From Oscheius tipulae (Eukaryota; Nematoda; Chromadorea; Rhabditida; Rhabditidae), in NCBI GenBank assembly GCA_037178975.1, contig JASJZH010000003.1, positions 868,001-932,000 on the forward strand: a stretch of 64,000 bases of DNA, given 5' to 3'. Under the pieces are notes generated by a model. The model saw nothing but the letters and a program-made list of their open reading frames with translations. It did no database searches and had not been told where the DNA came from. Of this stretch, positions 21,402-34,654 are shown in pieces. Each line of letters begins with the position of its first letter. The stretch's first letter is position 1. Made by a program: the position numbers and the translations under genes.

Positions 21402-22631
21402 TCAAAGACCGAAAAGATTCTGAATCCACCATTTGCAGGGTATAGTCTTCATCTTTTGGTACTCTATTCGTATTCCTAGAACCGTATTGTGGACTGGATA
21501 GGCTACCAAGGTAGAACGGTCATTTTCGCATCGCTGACGCAGGGGTTTTTTGCGGAAGACGCCATCCAGCCGGACCAGATCGACTTTGGCATACTCGGCA
21601 AGAACACCAGTGAAGAAAGCATCTTCCACCTCGAAGACTGGCTGGGTAGAAGCTGCTCCAAGTATGGATGTGAGAGCAGAGGAGGAGAAGATGTAGATTG
21701 GCCCATTGGCATAGATCGGAAGGTGGTCGAAAGGGTAGATAGAGAGGGGGATGTACCTGCAAGAAGACTTTCTGTCTCTGTCTGTCTCTGTCTACTCACG
21801 AAGGATCAAACGGGTCTCTGTGTGGCTCCACCTTTTTCCATAGAAACCCCATGATGAATTTCTTGCGATGAACTTCCTTGTTGACAGCTCGAAACAACTA
21901 AAAATCTGTCTCTGCGTCTATGTCTGACTCTGACTTACCTTGTCCACATCAAGCACCACGTCACAGTCAGCCTTCGCTACTTCCACTTGAGGATAATTGT
22001 GGTGTGCCCATCTGTAGGTCACTAATAGCTTGTAGACCAACCCTTTGTAAGAGTCAGTCAATCCACCACCTGTTACCAAAATGTCCCGGTAGTTCTTGTT
22101 CTCTTCTGTCAGAAGATGATCATGGTAGCGGTTCTGTCCAACGATGAAGAGTACAGTGACCAGACCGGACTGGATAGCTTTGGAAAAGTTCCTGTGTGCC
22201 CAACTGTCTCGGATCTCTTGACGACGGTGCTCGTCTGTAGCTGTCAGAGGGACGAGAATGAGAAGAGCGGTTCGAGGAGAAACAGTAGGGAAAGAGTGGT
22301 TCAGTCTGAAACGGTAGTTAATCTCTCTGTCCCTCTGTCTCTCTGGTTCTCAGTATTTGTCTCTCTGTCTTTCTGTCTCTGTCACTCACTTCTCTGGTCT
22401 CAAAGCTAACATTTCCTTCCAAAGAGTCTGATTCGGTTCTGCCAGCCCGATATCCCTTCTTCCAGGAATTCGGTCCAGACTTGACCAGTACATGACCAAT
22501 TGCCAAGCAAGAAAAATTGCGGCGACCAGTAGTAGAAGCCGCATCCGTTTGGGAAATCTCTGCTGATAAAACTGAAGAATTTTGGCCATAGTCGAGACTT
22601 TCGGCTTTGTTATAAATAGTGGATCCGCCAT
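21402..22631 (-). CDS. GT31-family beta-1,3-galactosyltransferase-like type II membrane protein
   Basis: Four exons (22390-22631, 21939-22305, 21800-21897, 21402-21756) join in phase to 353 residues. A short cytoplasmic tail with basic residues precedes one membrane helix (about 31-49). The luminal part has RRQEIRDSW (the RxxIRxTW block), DILVTGGGLTDSYKGLVYKL (the DxxDxYxNLTxK block), KADCDVVLDVDK (the DxD metal site, here D194-C-D196), then YANGPIYIFSSSA and FEVEDAFFTGVLA (the ED(V)xxG block). GT31 enzymes transfer galactose or GlcNAc from UDP-sugars in the Golgi. Acceptor and donor cannot be told, and the divergence from vertebrate B3GALT suggests a lineage-specific member. Confidence 0.82.
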
Positions 22632-23167
22632 GGAGTCAGGAAAAAAGACATAGAGGATAATGAACTCTGAAAAGGTACTGTTGAGCAGTGAGAGAGACAG
22701 AGACAGAGAGGCACAGAAACAGAGACAGAGAGGCACAAAAAGCGCGTGGAAAAGTGGAAGAGAGACAGAGGGTGAGGTTGCCCCTGGTGACCATGTGTGA
22801 ATGTAATCAAAAATATGTTGGTGTGCGAAAGGCTGGAGAAGCCTGTTAAAAGAGCAAGACAGATAGTGTGCCCTATTGAAGGGAAAATAGGGCAAGGGGA
22901 TGAGTTGAATAAGGACCTGTAAATGCTGGTAGTCTTTCGATTCAGAAGAATCTATAGGCTGAGAAAATGGCTGTTGTACTGCGATCTAGGCCGGAAGGCT
23001 GTTTTCGTGGAAGTTCGTTTAAACGTTGACGTTGAATCATCATGCTTCCTTCCAATGTCACTGTCACTGTTCATCCTTCTCCTGTCTCTCTGTGACCTTG
23101 TTTTATCCGTCCCCAGCTGTAAACTGACCGCCGACTGGTCATCAGTGCCCGATTGCGGCCGAATCAT
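22632..23167. other. 5' flank of the GT31 gene
   Basis: The stretch contains a purine-rich simple repeat at 22685-22770 (GAGAGACAGAGACAGAG type) and no convincing coding sequence. Unlike most genes here, no clear splice acceptor precedes the GT31 ATG, so that gene may have an ordinary promoter. Confidence 0.4.
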
Positions 23168-23239
23168 GGGGGTATAGCTCAGTGGCAGAGCATTCGACTG
23201 CAGATCGAGAGGTCCCCGGTTCAACTCCGGGTGCCCCCT
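23168..23239 (+). tRNA. tRNA-Cys (GCA)
   Basis: The full cloverleaf is visible. The acceptor stem GGGGGTA pairs with TGCCCCC, the D arm is GCTCAGTGGCAGAGC, the anticodon loop CTGCAGA gives GCA, and the T arm is CCCCGGTTCAACTCCGGG. Length is 72 nt with no intron. A poly-T run (pol III terminator type) follows at about 23266. Confidence 0.95.
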
Positions 23240-23536
23240 ACTCTATTTTGCTTTTTTGAACAACCTTTTTTTTTGGAAACTTAATTGTGACCAGTTGTTA
23301 TGTTACTCTTTGCTGTATTGGTCAAAGCTTTAGATTTTGCTCCCACACTGAGACTCTCAGTGTCCCTTCAACATTCTTTTCGAATATTATGTTCTCTAAA
23401 AGAGAACAGGTACCACTTCCTACTTTCGAAAGACTCTAGAAATCGTCCTCTCGACCTTCGCCATGTACTCCTATATTCCAGTACCATCTCTCATCCCGCC
23501 ACTATGACAACTTTTTCGTCACATACCATCCTGTGC

Positions 23537-23608
23537 GCCTCATTGGCTCAGTGGCAGAGCGTCTGTCTAGTAAACAGAAGGTCGCTGGTTCGATTCCAGC
23601 ATGAGGCA
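23537..23608 (+). tRNA. tRNA-Thr (AGT)
   Basis: The acceptor stem GCCTCAT pairs with ATGAGGC, the D arm is GGCTCAGTGGCAGAGC, the anticodon stem TCTGT/ACAGA encloses CTAGTAA (anticodon AGT), and the T arm is GCTGGTTCGATTCCAGC. A run of six T residues follows within 10 nt as a terminator. Confidence 0.95.
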
Positions 23609-23853
23609 GAACTCTTTTTTGCTTTTTTGGTCAATTTTTTGCATTGTTCCTGTCTTTCTGTCTATCAGTCTGTCTCTCTGTTGTCGCTCCGTGTCTCTGT
23701 CTGTCTTTTTGTGTCTCTGTCTCTCAAGTCCTTTGGACGGTACAGCTTACGGCACAAGATGCTGGTCCCTTTGGAAGACAGAGCGACTACCAAAGGATAT
23801 AATCTTTATTAATCGTCGTTTAAGTAGACTCATAGCAACATCAGAGGAGTCTT

Positions 23854-25106
23854 CTATAATATTTCCAGATTGCTATCGCCCTGGCGAGGCTGATTGACCC
23901 GTGAACTGTAGCTGATGGTGATGGCCTGTGGCTGTGAGACGATCGGACCCAGCTCCCTGCTAATAAATCTGTTGATTCGTGGAATGACATCGCAGTGGAG
24001 AAATATGTTCTGATGATTGGCATCGCAAATCCAGAGCGGGTGGGCCGGCTTCTTGGCCAAAGAGTGCATCAGCTGAAAAACTATCTGCCTCTCTGTCCTT
24101 CTCTGTATCTCTGTTCTCAACCTCCTACCTCGGAATGTTTGATCGAGATCAATGTGTCCAGCTCCCCATGTATGAACAGTATCGGCACCTCAATTTTGGG
24201 AATCTTGTGCACGGTGCAGAAGTGATCCAGACAGCTTGGACTTCCGGACGGCCTCGTGCCACAAATGAGAGGCAAGCCGCTCGAGAAGCCCGAAACCATG
24301 ACCAGACCGGCCAGACTTGCCGGGTTTTGTGCAGCCATATGGGCTGAAGGACAGGTGCCGAGGCTCACGCCGACCAGGACAATCTGATAAGTATGACAAG
24401 AGTGTTAGGTCAAGCTACCTTCTGACTGGGACGGAGCTGTCGAATCTTCGCGTAGACGGCTTCGATATCACTGTAGAGATTCTTCTCCGAGGGTGAGCCT
24501 TCACTGTAGCCGTAGCCCGAATAGTCGTAGGAGAAGACGTCCATGCCCAAAATGGCTCCGAGACGCTGAATGTAGGCCAGCGACGGGTAGAGATTCTGAC
24601 CGAGATCCATCGAATTCGGATTGGAGAAGAGGATCACCTGATGTCAAGAGTCAAGCTGGAGTATATAGATGGATAGAGAAACACAGAACAGTAGAGACAG
24701 AGACATGTTCTTACCTCATTCGAATTGAGCAGCTTGTCCGGCCTATATAGCGTTCCGACGAGTCGATTCCCTCTGGAACTTCGGACCACAAAAGCTTCCA
24801 CATTTTCCGTGGCCATACGCAGATGAGACTTGATGATGTAGGGAAACAGGAGCCGGATTCCAAGACGACGACCATCCTCGACATCCTTGAGATCCTCAAC
24901 GTTGCTGTGATAGGCGGGATACTCGTAGAGCTTGTAAAAGAGTCCCTTCGGAGGCGGATGGAAGGCTAACTTGTTGGCCATGCTGGTCGGACACGGGGGA
25001 CAGAGCCAGTAGCAACAGCGGAATAGCAGGCCACAGCAGCTTATTCCTTCCTGAAAATGGGCTGTCTCTGTCTCAGCCAGAATGCACTCACCTCTCCTTC
25101 AGCCAT
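23854..25106 (-). CDS. ABHD17-type alpha/beta hydrolase (protein depalmitoylase)
   Basis: Exons 25092-25106, 24715-25050, 24419-24637, 24129-24383 and 23854-24072 join in phase to 347 residues (human ABHD17 about 310). The N-terminus has the cysteine cluster CCGLLFRCCYWLCPPCP, which in this family is palmitoylated and anchors the enzyme to membranes, followed by ANKLAFHPPP. The core has VVRSSRGNRLVG, DLGQNLY, FSYDYSGYGYSEGSPSEKNLY and the nucleophile elbow GVSLGT (Ser197). Asp266 in HGELDT and His295 in DANHQN complete the triad. ABHD17 enzymes remove palmitate from Ras and synaptic proteins. Here the elbow is GVSLG where vertebrates have GQSIG. The first coding exon is only 15 nt. AATAAA on the minus strand lies at 23805-23810. 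Confidence 0.88.
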
Positions 25107-25406
25107 CGGACGTCGTCGTCTGCTCGTACTAGGCGAAATGGGCCATTGTGAGAAGTCCAAAGCAATTTTGCCTTGATCCGTAGTCATTATGCAATCCTTG
25201 AAAAAGCTATCATAACTTTTTTTGAAAAGTTCATATACTATCTAAAGGAAGTGTGCTTTTCACACAGGAATCTCTATGGCAACATGCTGAGCACAAAGGA
25301 AAGGACATGGAAATTGAGATGCCCGTCAACGAACCTTCTCGGAAATAGGTTAATTACACATACTACTTTCGTAAAAAGGCAAAAAATAAAAGGAAAAAAA
25401 GTTAAC

Positions 25407-25479
25407 TGATCTCGGGCGGGCTCGAACCGCCGGCCTTCTGTGTGTTAGACAGATGTGATAACCACTACACCACGAGATC
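25407..25479 (-). tRNA. tRNA-Val (AAC)
   Basis: On the minus strand the acceptor stem GATCTCG pairs perfectly with CGAGATC. The D arm is GGTGTAGTGGTTATCAC, the anticodon stem TCTGT/ACAGA encloses CTAACAC (anticodon AAC), and the T arm is CGGCGGTTCGAGCCCGCC. No intron. It lies 300 bp upstream of the ABHD17 gene. Confidence 0.95.
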
Positions 25480-28475
25480 GCTGGGGTCCAAAGAACGTTA
25501 AAGGTACAGGACAGCTCGCTCTATTTTAAAACTTTTTCGGTCAGACAAATTATGAAATGGGGCCAAAAACAAGGGAGAAAGTATGGGAAACGACATCAGT
25601 TTTAGTACGCATGACGATGATTTACTGGAGATATGAAATGGGTCGTGAGACTCAAATCTGTTTGTCCGATACTAAACTGAGAGAGAGTAAGGAGTTTTCA
25701 GAATCCCACTTGGTCATTTTAGGAGTCGAATTTCAAATCTGTTTTGAGAATTTAGACGAACTTCTCACGACAGCTGAAACAGCCAAAAGAGCATGCTATA
25801 CAGCACAGAGTACAGAGATCTTGACAGAGTGACAGAGACGGTAGTCAAAAGAACAGGGAAGAAAGTAGTCGAGAGACTAACTGTAACCGATACAGTACAC
25901 CAGGGCATAGTAGCAGGAAAAAGAAACTCTTAGACTGGAGGAGTCAGCTATCGTAAATAGCAAGAGTCAAGAGGAAGAGAGTATGAGTATGTAAGTAACG
26001 GCTCTCTCAAGACATGGAAACTTCCGGTCTCTGTGTACACCTGACTCTATTGGTCTGGATGAGAAAATAAGAGAGACAGAGAGATAGTGACGACGACCGG
26101 CTTGAATCAACCTTGGAATGAGACACCCCCCAAAACTGAGAGATAGTAAGAGTCTCCCTAGGCAACGGATCCAGAGAAAGGGTGAGAGAGGAATCATTTT
26201 CAGGTAACTGGAATTAGTAAAATCTCACGAAGCCACACTCTCACACACTTCGGACCGTGAGGGAATATTCTAGCGAGGCGTGAAATCTGAAAAATGAGGG
26301 AACAGTCGAACAAACAAGGGTGGACTTGGTGAAGCCCCTGTCTCTCTCCAGTTTCCGCATCGGTAATCCTATCCAAAACAAGAAGATAGTGTGATCTCAA
26401 AACTCATTTGCGTCAGAGACTTGTTTTTGGATCTGGGTAACAGCAAAAGACGTCCCGGGAGGATTAGATAGATCTGAACTAGGGACTGAGAAGAAACCCG
26501 GGGAGCTAATGTCACTACCACTGAAAATTGAGTCGAAGGACGCAGCAGTATGTTTTGAACAGACAGTTGGGACATTTCTCAAGAAATATCTGCAGCTTTA
26601 AGCAGTCCAGTATGAGCTAAGTTGTGTCTGAACGTACACTATTCTCTGAGAAAGAAAGAGACAGAACAGCTATATTTTCAAAAACTCATTTGGTAGTCTA
26701 TCTGACATGGAGTGTAGAAGAATCGTCAAAGAGTCAGGCAAAGACTGGCGCAACTGAATGGTACAGGACGTGTCAATTCCTGTCAACAATTATCCGCTGT
26801 CTTGTCAAGACTCCTTCGCTATAAGTCACTCCTATTCGGATCTCTCGTTAGAGTCGTCGCCTTCAACATCGTCTCGTCTACTCGACTATGATAGGATGTA
26901 TCCGACGACAACCCTTCAGGTCAGTAGCATAGAAAGAGAGACAGAGCGACGCAATGGCAATGCGTAGCCAGGTGGCAAAGAAGACCAATCAGTTCCTTTC
27001 GGTCCCAGTATAACCAACTCAGTTTCCATGCACCCTCCCTTCTCAAAACCCTGAGCTATACCCCTGTTACACACACGGGTGCATAGAAAACCAGCTGCTT
27101 GTCCCTCAACAACAGCCCTCTCCTTTTCTCTTCTCTTACTCTGAGCCTGGTTCCAATAGAAACTGACGTGTTCGGGAAGACTGGGGCCGATTGAGAAAGA
27201 GCACGCGGTGGTAAATATTTGGCATTCAGGTGCCAGCACCACACAATCCCATGGAGCTCTCTCTCTCTCTATTTTTTGCGTGTTCAACTGCGTCAATTCA
27301 GTTTTTGGGACTAGAGATGAGTCGCCTTTATGGCTGAGATCTTTGTTTGTAGCGACTGTGGACTGGTGTCCTTTCTATCTCTTTCTCTCTCTCTCTCCGA
27401 TCGAGGGAACAAACATACCTGATCCTATCGTGCCTCCCGAGAACCACCGATCTGTTGACTCATTTGCCGACAGTCAGTTTTTTGGTCCTCTGAGCTTCCA
27501 TTATGATCTCTGTCCCTCAATGCTCGTTCAGTTTCCCTGTAATACCATCTGTTTACACTCCCAAAGACAGAGACAAGGTCACTTCCTCTCTGACTCCCAT
27601 TCCCATGTAAATCCTGTTCGGATTGCCTCTTGATATTCTGTTTTCTATGCTGAGTAATCCATCTGGGAAACACTCCTACTCTGGCGAAAAAATGAACAGT
27701 TGAGAGAGAGACGTCACATTTCTCGGATCTCCCTCTCCTTCTCTCCTGCCAAAAATTGACTGGAAGGGGGCTTGTTTGTGAGTGCGTGTTGCCGAGGCCG
27801 AAAGAGTCAGAGGGGAGAGAGAGAGAGTTCTTCTCTCTCCCTATTGCCAGTTACAGAGCCTACTCTGTGTCTCTGTCCCCGTGGGGGCTGACTCTCTCCT
27901 CGGGATTTGTCAACTCTCGTCTCTCTTCTTTGTCCTGACTCTGGCAGTGTTCGCAAAGAGGGGAAAAAAGAGAGATTCAGCCATTTTATACCCTCTCTCT
28001 CTCTATCTCTTACGTTTCTTTCTGTCTCTCTGTCTCAACCTTGGAACCAGTCTACCCATTGATAGTGACAGTGACAAGTTATCTTGTGCACGAATTCATG
28101 TCCCAGCCGTACAACCTCGGTATACATAATTCATAGTGGTGCTCAACGAGGGTCTCTCTTTCTCTCTTTTCCTGGTCGCTTGGTCGACCCGGCGCTGACT
28201 CTTTGTCTACTCCCGTTGAGTCTAATCATGACGGCTGCTGCTGCTCTTGAGAGTCGGCCACTTTCGTCAACACAAGGCTCCAAGAGCTAATTTTTGAAAC
28301 CACGCGAAGTTTTTTTTTGGGGAAGGGTCTTGCATGTCTTTATGTGACCGTACTCGCAGTCTCTAATGTTTTTGAGAGGATCGGATATCTCTCTTCCACG
28401 GTTCCCGCGCTTTTTTCTTCTTCTAGGCCCCGAGGGAATATTGCCTGAGGAGCAATAAATGGGCGCCCAATGGCA

Positions 28476-28483
28476 TATAAATA
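28476..28483 (+). promoter_or_regulatory. Possible TATA box
   Basis: The motif TATAAATA followed by GG lies in an otherwise pyrimidine-rich region, with a G+C-rich segment (GGGCGCCC) 15 nt upstream. It could be a promoter for an upstream non-coding exon of the plus-strand Musashi gene. No initiator or transcript start can be shown. Confidence 0.2.
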
Positions 28484-29025
28484 GGAAAAACAGAAGAGCG
28501 CAGTGTTAATGGGAGCTAGCTTTTGATGAGGATGGATGGTTTCTTAATCTCTCTCTCTTTCTATCTTTCTTTCTGTACCTTTTTCTCTTTCAGACACTAA
28601 TACCTTCCAGTTCCCATGATGCGTCCCTCTTTCTGTTTCCTCCTGCCGAGCTGCCAAAATTCAATTGTAGTATCCATCCTGGGTCCATTTTGCACTCCTT
28701 TGTTTGCTCACGCTCTTTCTAGATATTTCTAGCCTGAAACACTCCATTTTGGCTTGGATTATTGCAGAAATAAAAACCTTCTTCCATGACTCTCATTGCG
28801 GATCCAGGGTCTCGCTCTCCTTTTCTCTTTTTCGCCCCCGTCGCTTTCTCTCTCTCTCTGGCCGAGCCTCTCACCAGGCCCTAGCCCCCTCTCTCACACA
28901 CACAAGACACACCAACGCAATAAAACAACAGAAAATGACTGGGGTCTTTCCCGAATCTCCTCATTTTCACCCTTTTTCTGTCTTCTGTTCTGGTATCCCT
29001 ATGTTCACAAATTCTACCGCGTCTT

Positions 29026-29093
29026 TCCCTCATGACCAAGTGGCTAAGAGCTCGGCCTCATAAGAAAAGGATCTCGGGTTCGGTTCCAAACAT
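29026..29093 (+). pseudogene. tRNA-like relic
   Basis: The segment TGACCAAGTGGCTAAGAG matches the D-arm region (A box) of tRNAs and is followed by CTCATAA in the anticodon position and GGGTTCGGTTCC in the B-box position. The acceptor and anticodon stems do not pair, so it is not a working tRNA. It is a decayed tRNA gene or the head of a tRNA-derived SINE. Confidence 0.5.
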
Positions 29094-32000
29094 TTTCTTT
29101 GTTTCTGAAGTTGTAATTTCGATGTGGATCACAATTTAGTGGTCCTTTTGAAGCTGATGACAATCTCAGTCCCATTTCTATTGCTAGTCCTGAGAAAAAA
29201 CGATAAGTCTAAAAAGGTCCCCTAATATCGTCTGGTCATCAGCATATGAGCTCATCCTGCATTATTTTCCAGGCTCAACGTGACTTGCACAGTGTCTAGC
29301 ATTATTCACTCTTTTCTTGTAGTGGTCGATAAACTGTCTCTGTCTTTCTTTCTCTTAACCGGTAGCCTACAGTTCAGTTGCTTTGATCTAGTGAGAGAAA
29401 GAGAGAGAGAGAGAGAGAAAGAAAGGGACAGGGATAAGGATAGAGAGATAGAGAGTGTCCAGACCCAGTCTAAAGACAGATCAGTGCTTCTTGACTACCT
29501 ACTGCAGTGGGTCATCTACAGTCTCTTAACTATTCCCTTTACTAGGTTATCCCTACAGTTTTGAAAGTTCCAGTTCCAGTGACTACCGAGTCTGTCTCGG
29601 TCTCTTGTCCTGTACTGTTCCCGAATTACTTCCTTTATATTATCTCTCTCTTTGGTACCAGAACCGGCTCAGTTAGGTCTGAACATGACCATATCGTCGT
29701 GACTCTTATCCTGAAGTCATGTCCTATATCCCATCATATCCCCTTTGCTCATTTCCTTCTCGAATCAGCCTCTCCTTTAGAGATCTACCAATCTGTTCTC
29801 CCTCCTCTCGTCTACCCCCGTTCCCAATCAGAAATCCCTCTCTGCAAATCGCACATTTCTTTTTTGCCTTGGCGCCGAATCGGACAGACAAAAGCGACAA
29901 ATTTTAGCTAATGTTAGGACAGAGGACCCTAGGATGTTGAGAGTATTTGTGGGTATATGTTGCCGAGAGAGAGAGAGAGACAATTCGTCGCTCTGACTGA
30001 TGGATAGTGTTGTGAGCCGATCAGAGAGGACGAAACAGGTGGGCAGCTCCTCCTACGTGAAGAAGGCGGTGTCTCTCTGTCTCGTCTTTCTGTTTCTCTG
30101 TCTCTGTGTCTCTCAGTCTCTCTATCTTTTTGTTTCTCTGACCCAATTCCTGATCTCTCTACCATCTCTTTCTTCGCTTCTTTCCCATTACAGAACAGTT
30201 TTTCAGAGCTAGGTGTGGCCAACAGTTGCGGCCAGCGCTCTCGCAGCAACACTGTAGTCTCAACTCTTTCTCTGTGCTCTCTTCAGCTTTCCGTAGAATG
30301 TAAGTTTCATTTTTAGGGTTACTGTAACAGTATCGAAGTGGTCCCGCAACAAAACAGCTTGAAATTTGGAAGGAACCTAAAATTACTATTGCTTACTGTA
30401 CCCCAAATTCAAAAGAACAGTGACCAAAACATGACCAACAAAACAGAGTGGAACCTGCATCTCTCCCTGTGTTGTATCGTCCCACTACTGGTATCAGGAC
30501 CGCCAATCGCCTCTCTCTACCTGTCTCTTGACGAAAACATGTTTTCTCCCAAGTACTTTCTACTCCTACCACTTTCTACCCTATTAGATTTTTATCATTG
30601 TGGGTCCTGCCACGAAAATGTACCATGAACTTTTGTCTTACCAGATTAGCAATTGCGCGCCAGAATTCAAGTTTTGAATAGAGACGCGATAATTCGATAA
30701 TATCGGCCCCAAGACCTCATTTTCTCCACTTTTCATGTTCTGCAAAGTTGTAGAGCGGAAAAAGGGCTAAAAGTTTTTAGAACACAAAAAAAATGAGAAA
30801 TGTCGTCTTGGTCTTGAAAAAATGAATAAACGCAATTGCGTACCTCGGAAAACAGGCGCGGCGGTTGTATTTGAACTGTTGAAAGTTTTTTGGCGCCAAA
30901 AATTTGGTCAAAAGAGCCGAAATTATTTTTTCCCCGATTCTCTGCCCTGCAATGACAGCCCAAGGATCGAGTTACTTCAGCAGAGAGAGATGGCATGTTT
31001 GCGCATCATTCCTAAAGAAAATGAGGGACGTTTCGACTAAAAGCTGTCTACCTGTGCTTCATTTTGTCCGAATTTGGCGGATGATGTTAAAGAGTATCAG
31101 CCGCTTCCGGTACTTTCCGGTACCAGTCCTCCCCCAAATTGTTGTTGTTTTGGTAGTGGGCCCCCTAAGAGTCGAGTTTTCGGCGCTGTTGTTGGCTCTC
31201 TCTCTTTCCCCAGCTGCTTATCAATCGCCGGAACGTTATCTTCACTAGGACCCTATAGCCAGCGGCCAGTATTACTAGGTCGGTGCTGATTTTTGAAATT
31301 CCAGGTAAATTTCAAACATTTTAGACTGGGCCCTGTCTGTCTCTCTCCGTACTACTCCACAGCGATAAAACTGACCATCCCTGGGGCCTGGTTGTGCTCG
31401 CTGTTTACCACTTTCCCTCATTGCCGCGCCAGAGTGAGAGGAAGAGGGAGAGAGAGAGAGAGAGAGACAGGGGGAACAACAACAGTTTTTCAGCCTCTCC
31501 TCCCCTTGTTTTTCGTGTCAACCATTCTTTTTCTTCTCCAGCCAACCCTGCGTCCTTTCGACTTCCCCATAAAAATCAAGGGTCATTCAGTGGGCGGGGG
31601 AAAGAACCTCGGCTACAAAACTTGTTCTCGGAACTTTTGCAACATTTCCCTCATTTCACCATTTCTTCACACTTTTCTTCCCTAACATTGTTGCTAAAAC
31701 TTTAGACTCCAATGACCATTTCTGCTCGTCACCTTGGTCAGAGTCACACTATGATAACCATCGATTTTGGGCCCTAGGGAAAGTCATGAGCTCTTGAAAA
31801 ATCCTGGAAAACTCGTTTTCCTAGGTTGTTTTTTGTCCTCTCCTCCACCCGACTCCAAATATTTACCACTGCTGATGACTCCATCCCAAAAATATCACTC
31901 TGTATCTCTTTGTTATCGAGGCATGATTCTGAGAAGAAAATGAGAGGGAGTTTCAAACGGAACAATCCGTTACCTTCAGATTAGTCTTTTCTCATCATTT

Positions 32001-33179
32001 TTGAAAGAGAGAGACAGAGATCCTATTTACTTTTGTGCAGGCTCGCTGAGGGAGATCCTGGGGGCACCTACGTCAACAAAGCGCTAAAATCACTGCCGCT
32101 CTCGTTCTCTGCGAGCGAAAGAGGCAGAGCGAACGCCGTTTCCACTAGCTCAAAACTTTCATACCACGTTTTATTGTGCTGGGGAATAAAATTTGTTAAT
32201 TTGTAATGCCAGGCAATACGGGTGGTCATCTTTTCCATTTCCCGGTCTCTCTTCTCTACCTCAGTCGGTCCCTCCTTCTGGATCTAACTCTTGTTCCTTG
32301 GTCTCTCCTCCCCCGTAGGGTGGTAGAGCGAGAGTTGGAGAGAAAATGATTTGGTCGGGGGACGGGGTAAACACGTTCTGCTGACAAACACGGGGACACA
32401 TACTCTTTCTCTTTAGAACTAGTGGTTTGATCCAGGATTCAGGCAGAGAGACAGGGAAACAGGGAAACAGAGAGGCAGAAAGACAGAGGGTCAGGGTGAC
32501 AGGAGGGGCAGAGAGACAGTGAGCCAGAGACACAGAGAGTGAGAGAGACAGAGGCAGAGAGACAGAGACTCAGAGTGAATGAAAGAGTTCCGATTCTCTT
32601 TTCCAAATTCTTCATTCTCCCTGCCTCTCTGTCCCTTGCAAAACGAAGGTCGCCTTCCCGCCAAACCAATGCCATCGACGGAGGGCCGAAAAGGCATCGA
32701 TTTTGGGAAAGACTGTTCAAAGGCACGCCCCCTCCCAGGTCCGAAAACTATTCTCGGTCGGCAGTTCCCCCATCCATGTGCTAGAAAGAGACAGAGAGGT
32801 AGAGAAAGAGTCAGTTTGTATAACTAGTCATTTATCTGATCCACTTCCAGTTTTTCCTGTTAGCTGTAGCCTTGTCTCTTCTTATTCTCTTACTCACTCT
32901 TCTTCTATATTCATTTTGAAGAGTTTTTCCTACTATTTCGCCCTGTTAGAGGAGAGTACCTGTTAATTTCAAGTCCCTGTGTACAAAGCTTCAGTTCAGT
33001 GTCAGAGATGTACAAATATAATAGGTGAGTCAGTAATTTGAATGGGTTGAAAGGGTCTTGACACGAGGAATTTACTGTTTTATTTTTTGTGTGACCCGTA
33101 GCCCTTTAAATATGGGGTAGCCCGTTTAAAAATACTGAAGGCCGGTAAATTCCTTGCCGGAGAAACGATCTATCCACTT

Positions 33180-33535
33180 TTTCGACGATTTTAGACCTGA
33201 AGATCCAATAATCGAGCTTTCCAATGTTTTGAAAAGCTCTAGCTTTTGATCTTCTCTACAACTTTGCAGAACAAGAAAAAGCTGAAAAAGTACATATTCG
33301 ATCCGAAAAACGATCGCGGCTAGGATGCGGTAGACAACCGCTTGCCGCGCCGCGTCTCACCCATACTGTCTCGGCGTGCCTCGTGCATGACCTCACATCC
33401 AGGAGCACGTTCCTCGATCTAGTTTTTTAAACTAATCCAACAAGGTTGGTTAATGTTTGGATCCTGTGAAAGCAGCGGTTAGAACGAAATTTTGGAAAGT
33501 CTCCTCTTGATAGGGACAATAATGCTTACTTCTTA
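33180..33535 (+). repeat. Interspersed palindromic element, copy A
   Basis: A TACAACTTTGCAGAACA half hairpin (about 33259) is followed by the module CCATACTGTCTCGGCG, then GATCTAGTTTTTTAAACTAA (a perfect internal palindrome core) and ATTTTGGAAAGTCTCC. The same order of modules recurs in copies B, C and D. No protein is encoded, so it is a non-autonomous element. Confidence 0.7.
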
Positions 33536-34654
33536 AACAGTTAGTCCTGTATCACATATCAATTGTTGGCCATTCTTCATAAGAACAGTCACGCGGCCAA
33601 TTTAGGTTCTCGCAAAGAGAACAGACTGTAGCTGTTTTTTGGCCAAAAAACATCTGAGAGAGTGACAGTAGATTCCGGAGATTGCGTCACGCGAACTAAA
33701 GAAAGTACGGGTTAGTGACTCACAGACATCTGTGTTCCCCCTCCCTTTAGATGACGTAACTCTTGTACACTTCATGCAAAGAACATCCCCGTTCCCTTGC
33801 AGCCTTGTTGTAGTTTAGTGATCAAAGATTCCGTGCCTTGTTTGTCTCTCTGTCCCTACCAGAAAAAATCAATCAAATCTAACCTTGCCATAGCCATTCT
33901 TGAATCTTATCTTTCTCCGTCAAGGGAAAGGGGAGATCTATTGTCGCTGCATGTTCGGAAACGAACATCCAGGGGGACACCCGTCGCGCACAGAAGGGGA
34001 CAAGGTGGCCTTGGCAGATCGGAAAAGAAGGCAGGGTTGAATAGAGAGGAGATTGAAATTGATTGTGGCAGTCACTGTCACTGTCCCTTGTCTCAGGTGT
34101 TCCCTGTCGCATGACTCACAAACAACCTCACTCTCCGGGGCAGTTAAGAGGCTCTCTTTGTTGTTGGTCACATGACCCATGGGCCATTGCATCACGCATC
34201 CCCTTCCTTTCTTTCTGAAAACTGTACAGTTTTCCGAGGGAGAGAGAGAGAGAGACCAAAATCAATACGACTCTCGATCATACCAACTTGTTTTTCCCCG
34301 AGACCCAGTCCCGACCAAGCTCCGGGTAGAGAGGGGCTCTCTCGCGTGTGTTGTTTTCGGCAACCTCAGTCTCTCTCTTTCTTCCAGCTGGCGATGTTTT
34401 TTTTATAGATTTTACATTCCTAAAATTTGTATCCTTCTTCTCGAACAGTCGAGATGGTACGGGGGAAATCATTGATTTCTGTTTTCCAGCGTATAGTTTG
34501 CGTCAGCGAAAGACCCCCTCACTCTGTCAATTTGAGCGCCCACTTGCGAAAAGCAGCTGTCTTTGGGCGAGGGACCGATAAAAAAAAAGACAGTACGGGA
34601 GAGACTTTAGATGACTGTATCACTGTTTTCAAAGCCATTTTTCTGGTACTTTTC

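Noticed and set aside
29026-29093. Functional tRNA-Met
   Set aside because: CAT sits in the anticodon position, but the acceptor and anticodon stems do not pair.
27208-32966. Many long plus-strand frames of 80-140 codons
   Set aside because: Their composition (Ser, Leu, Phe, Cys runs) is that of translated TCTC/TCTG repeats; none has a domain or consistent exon borders.
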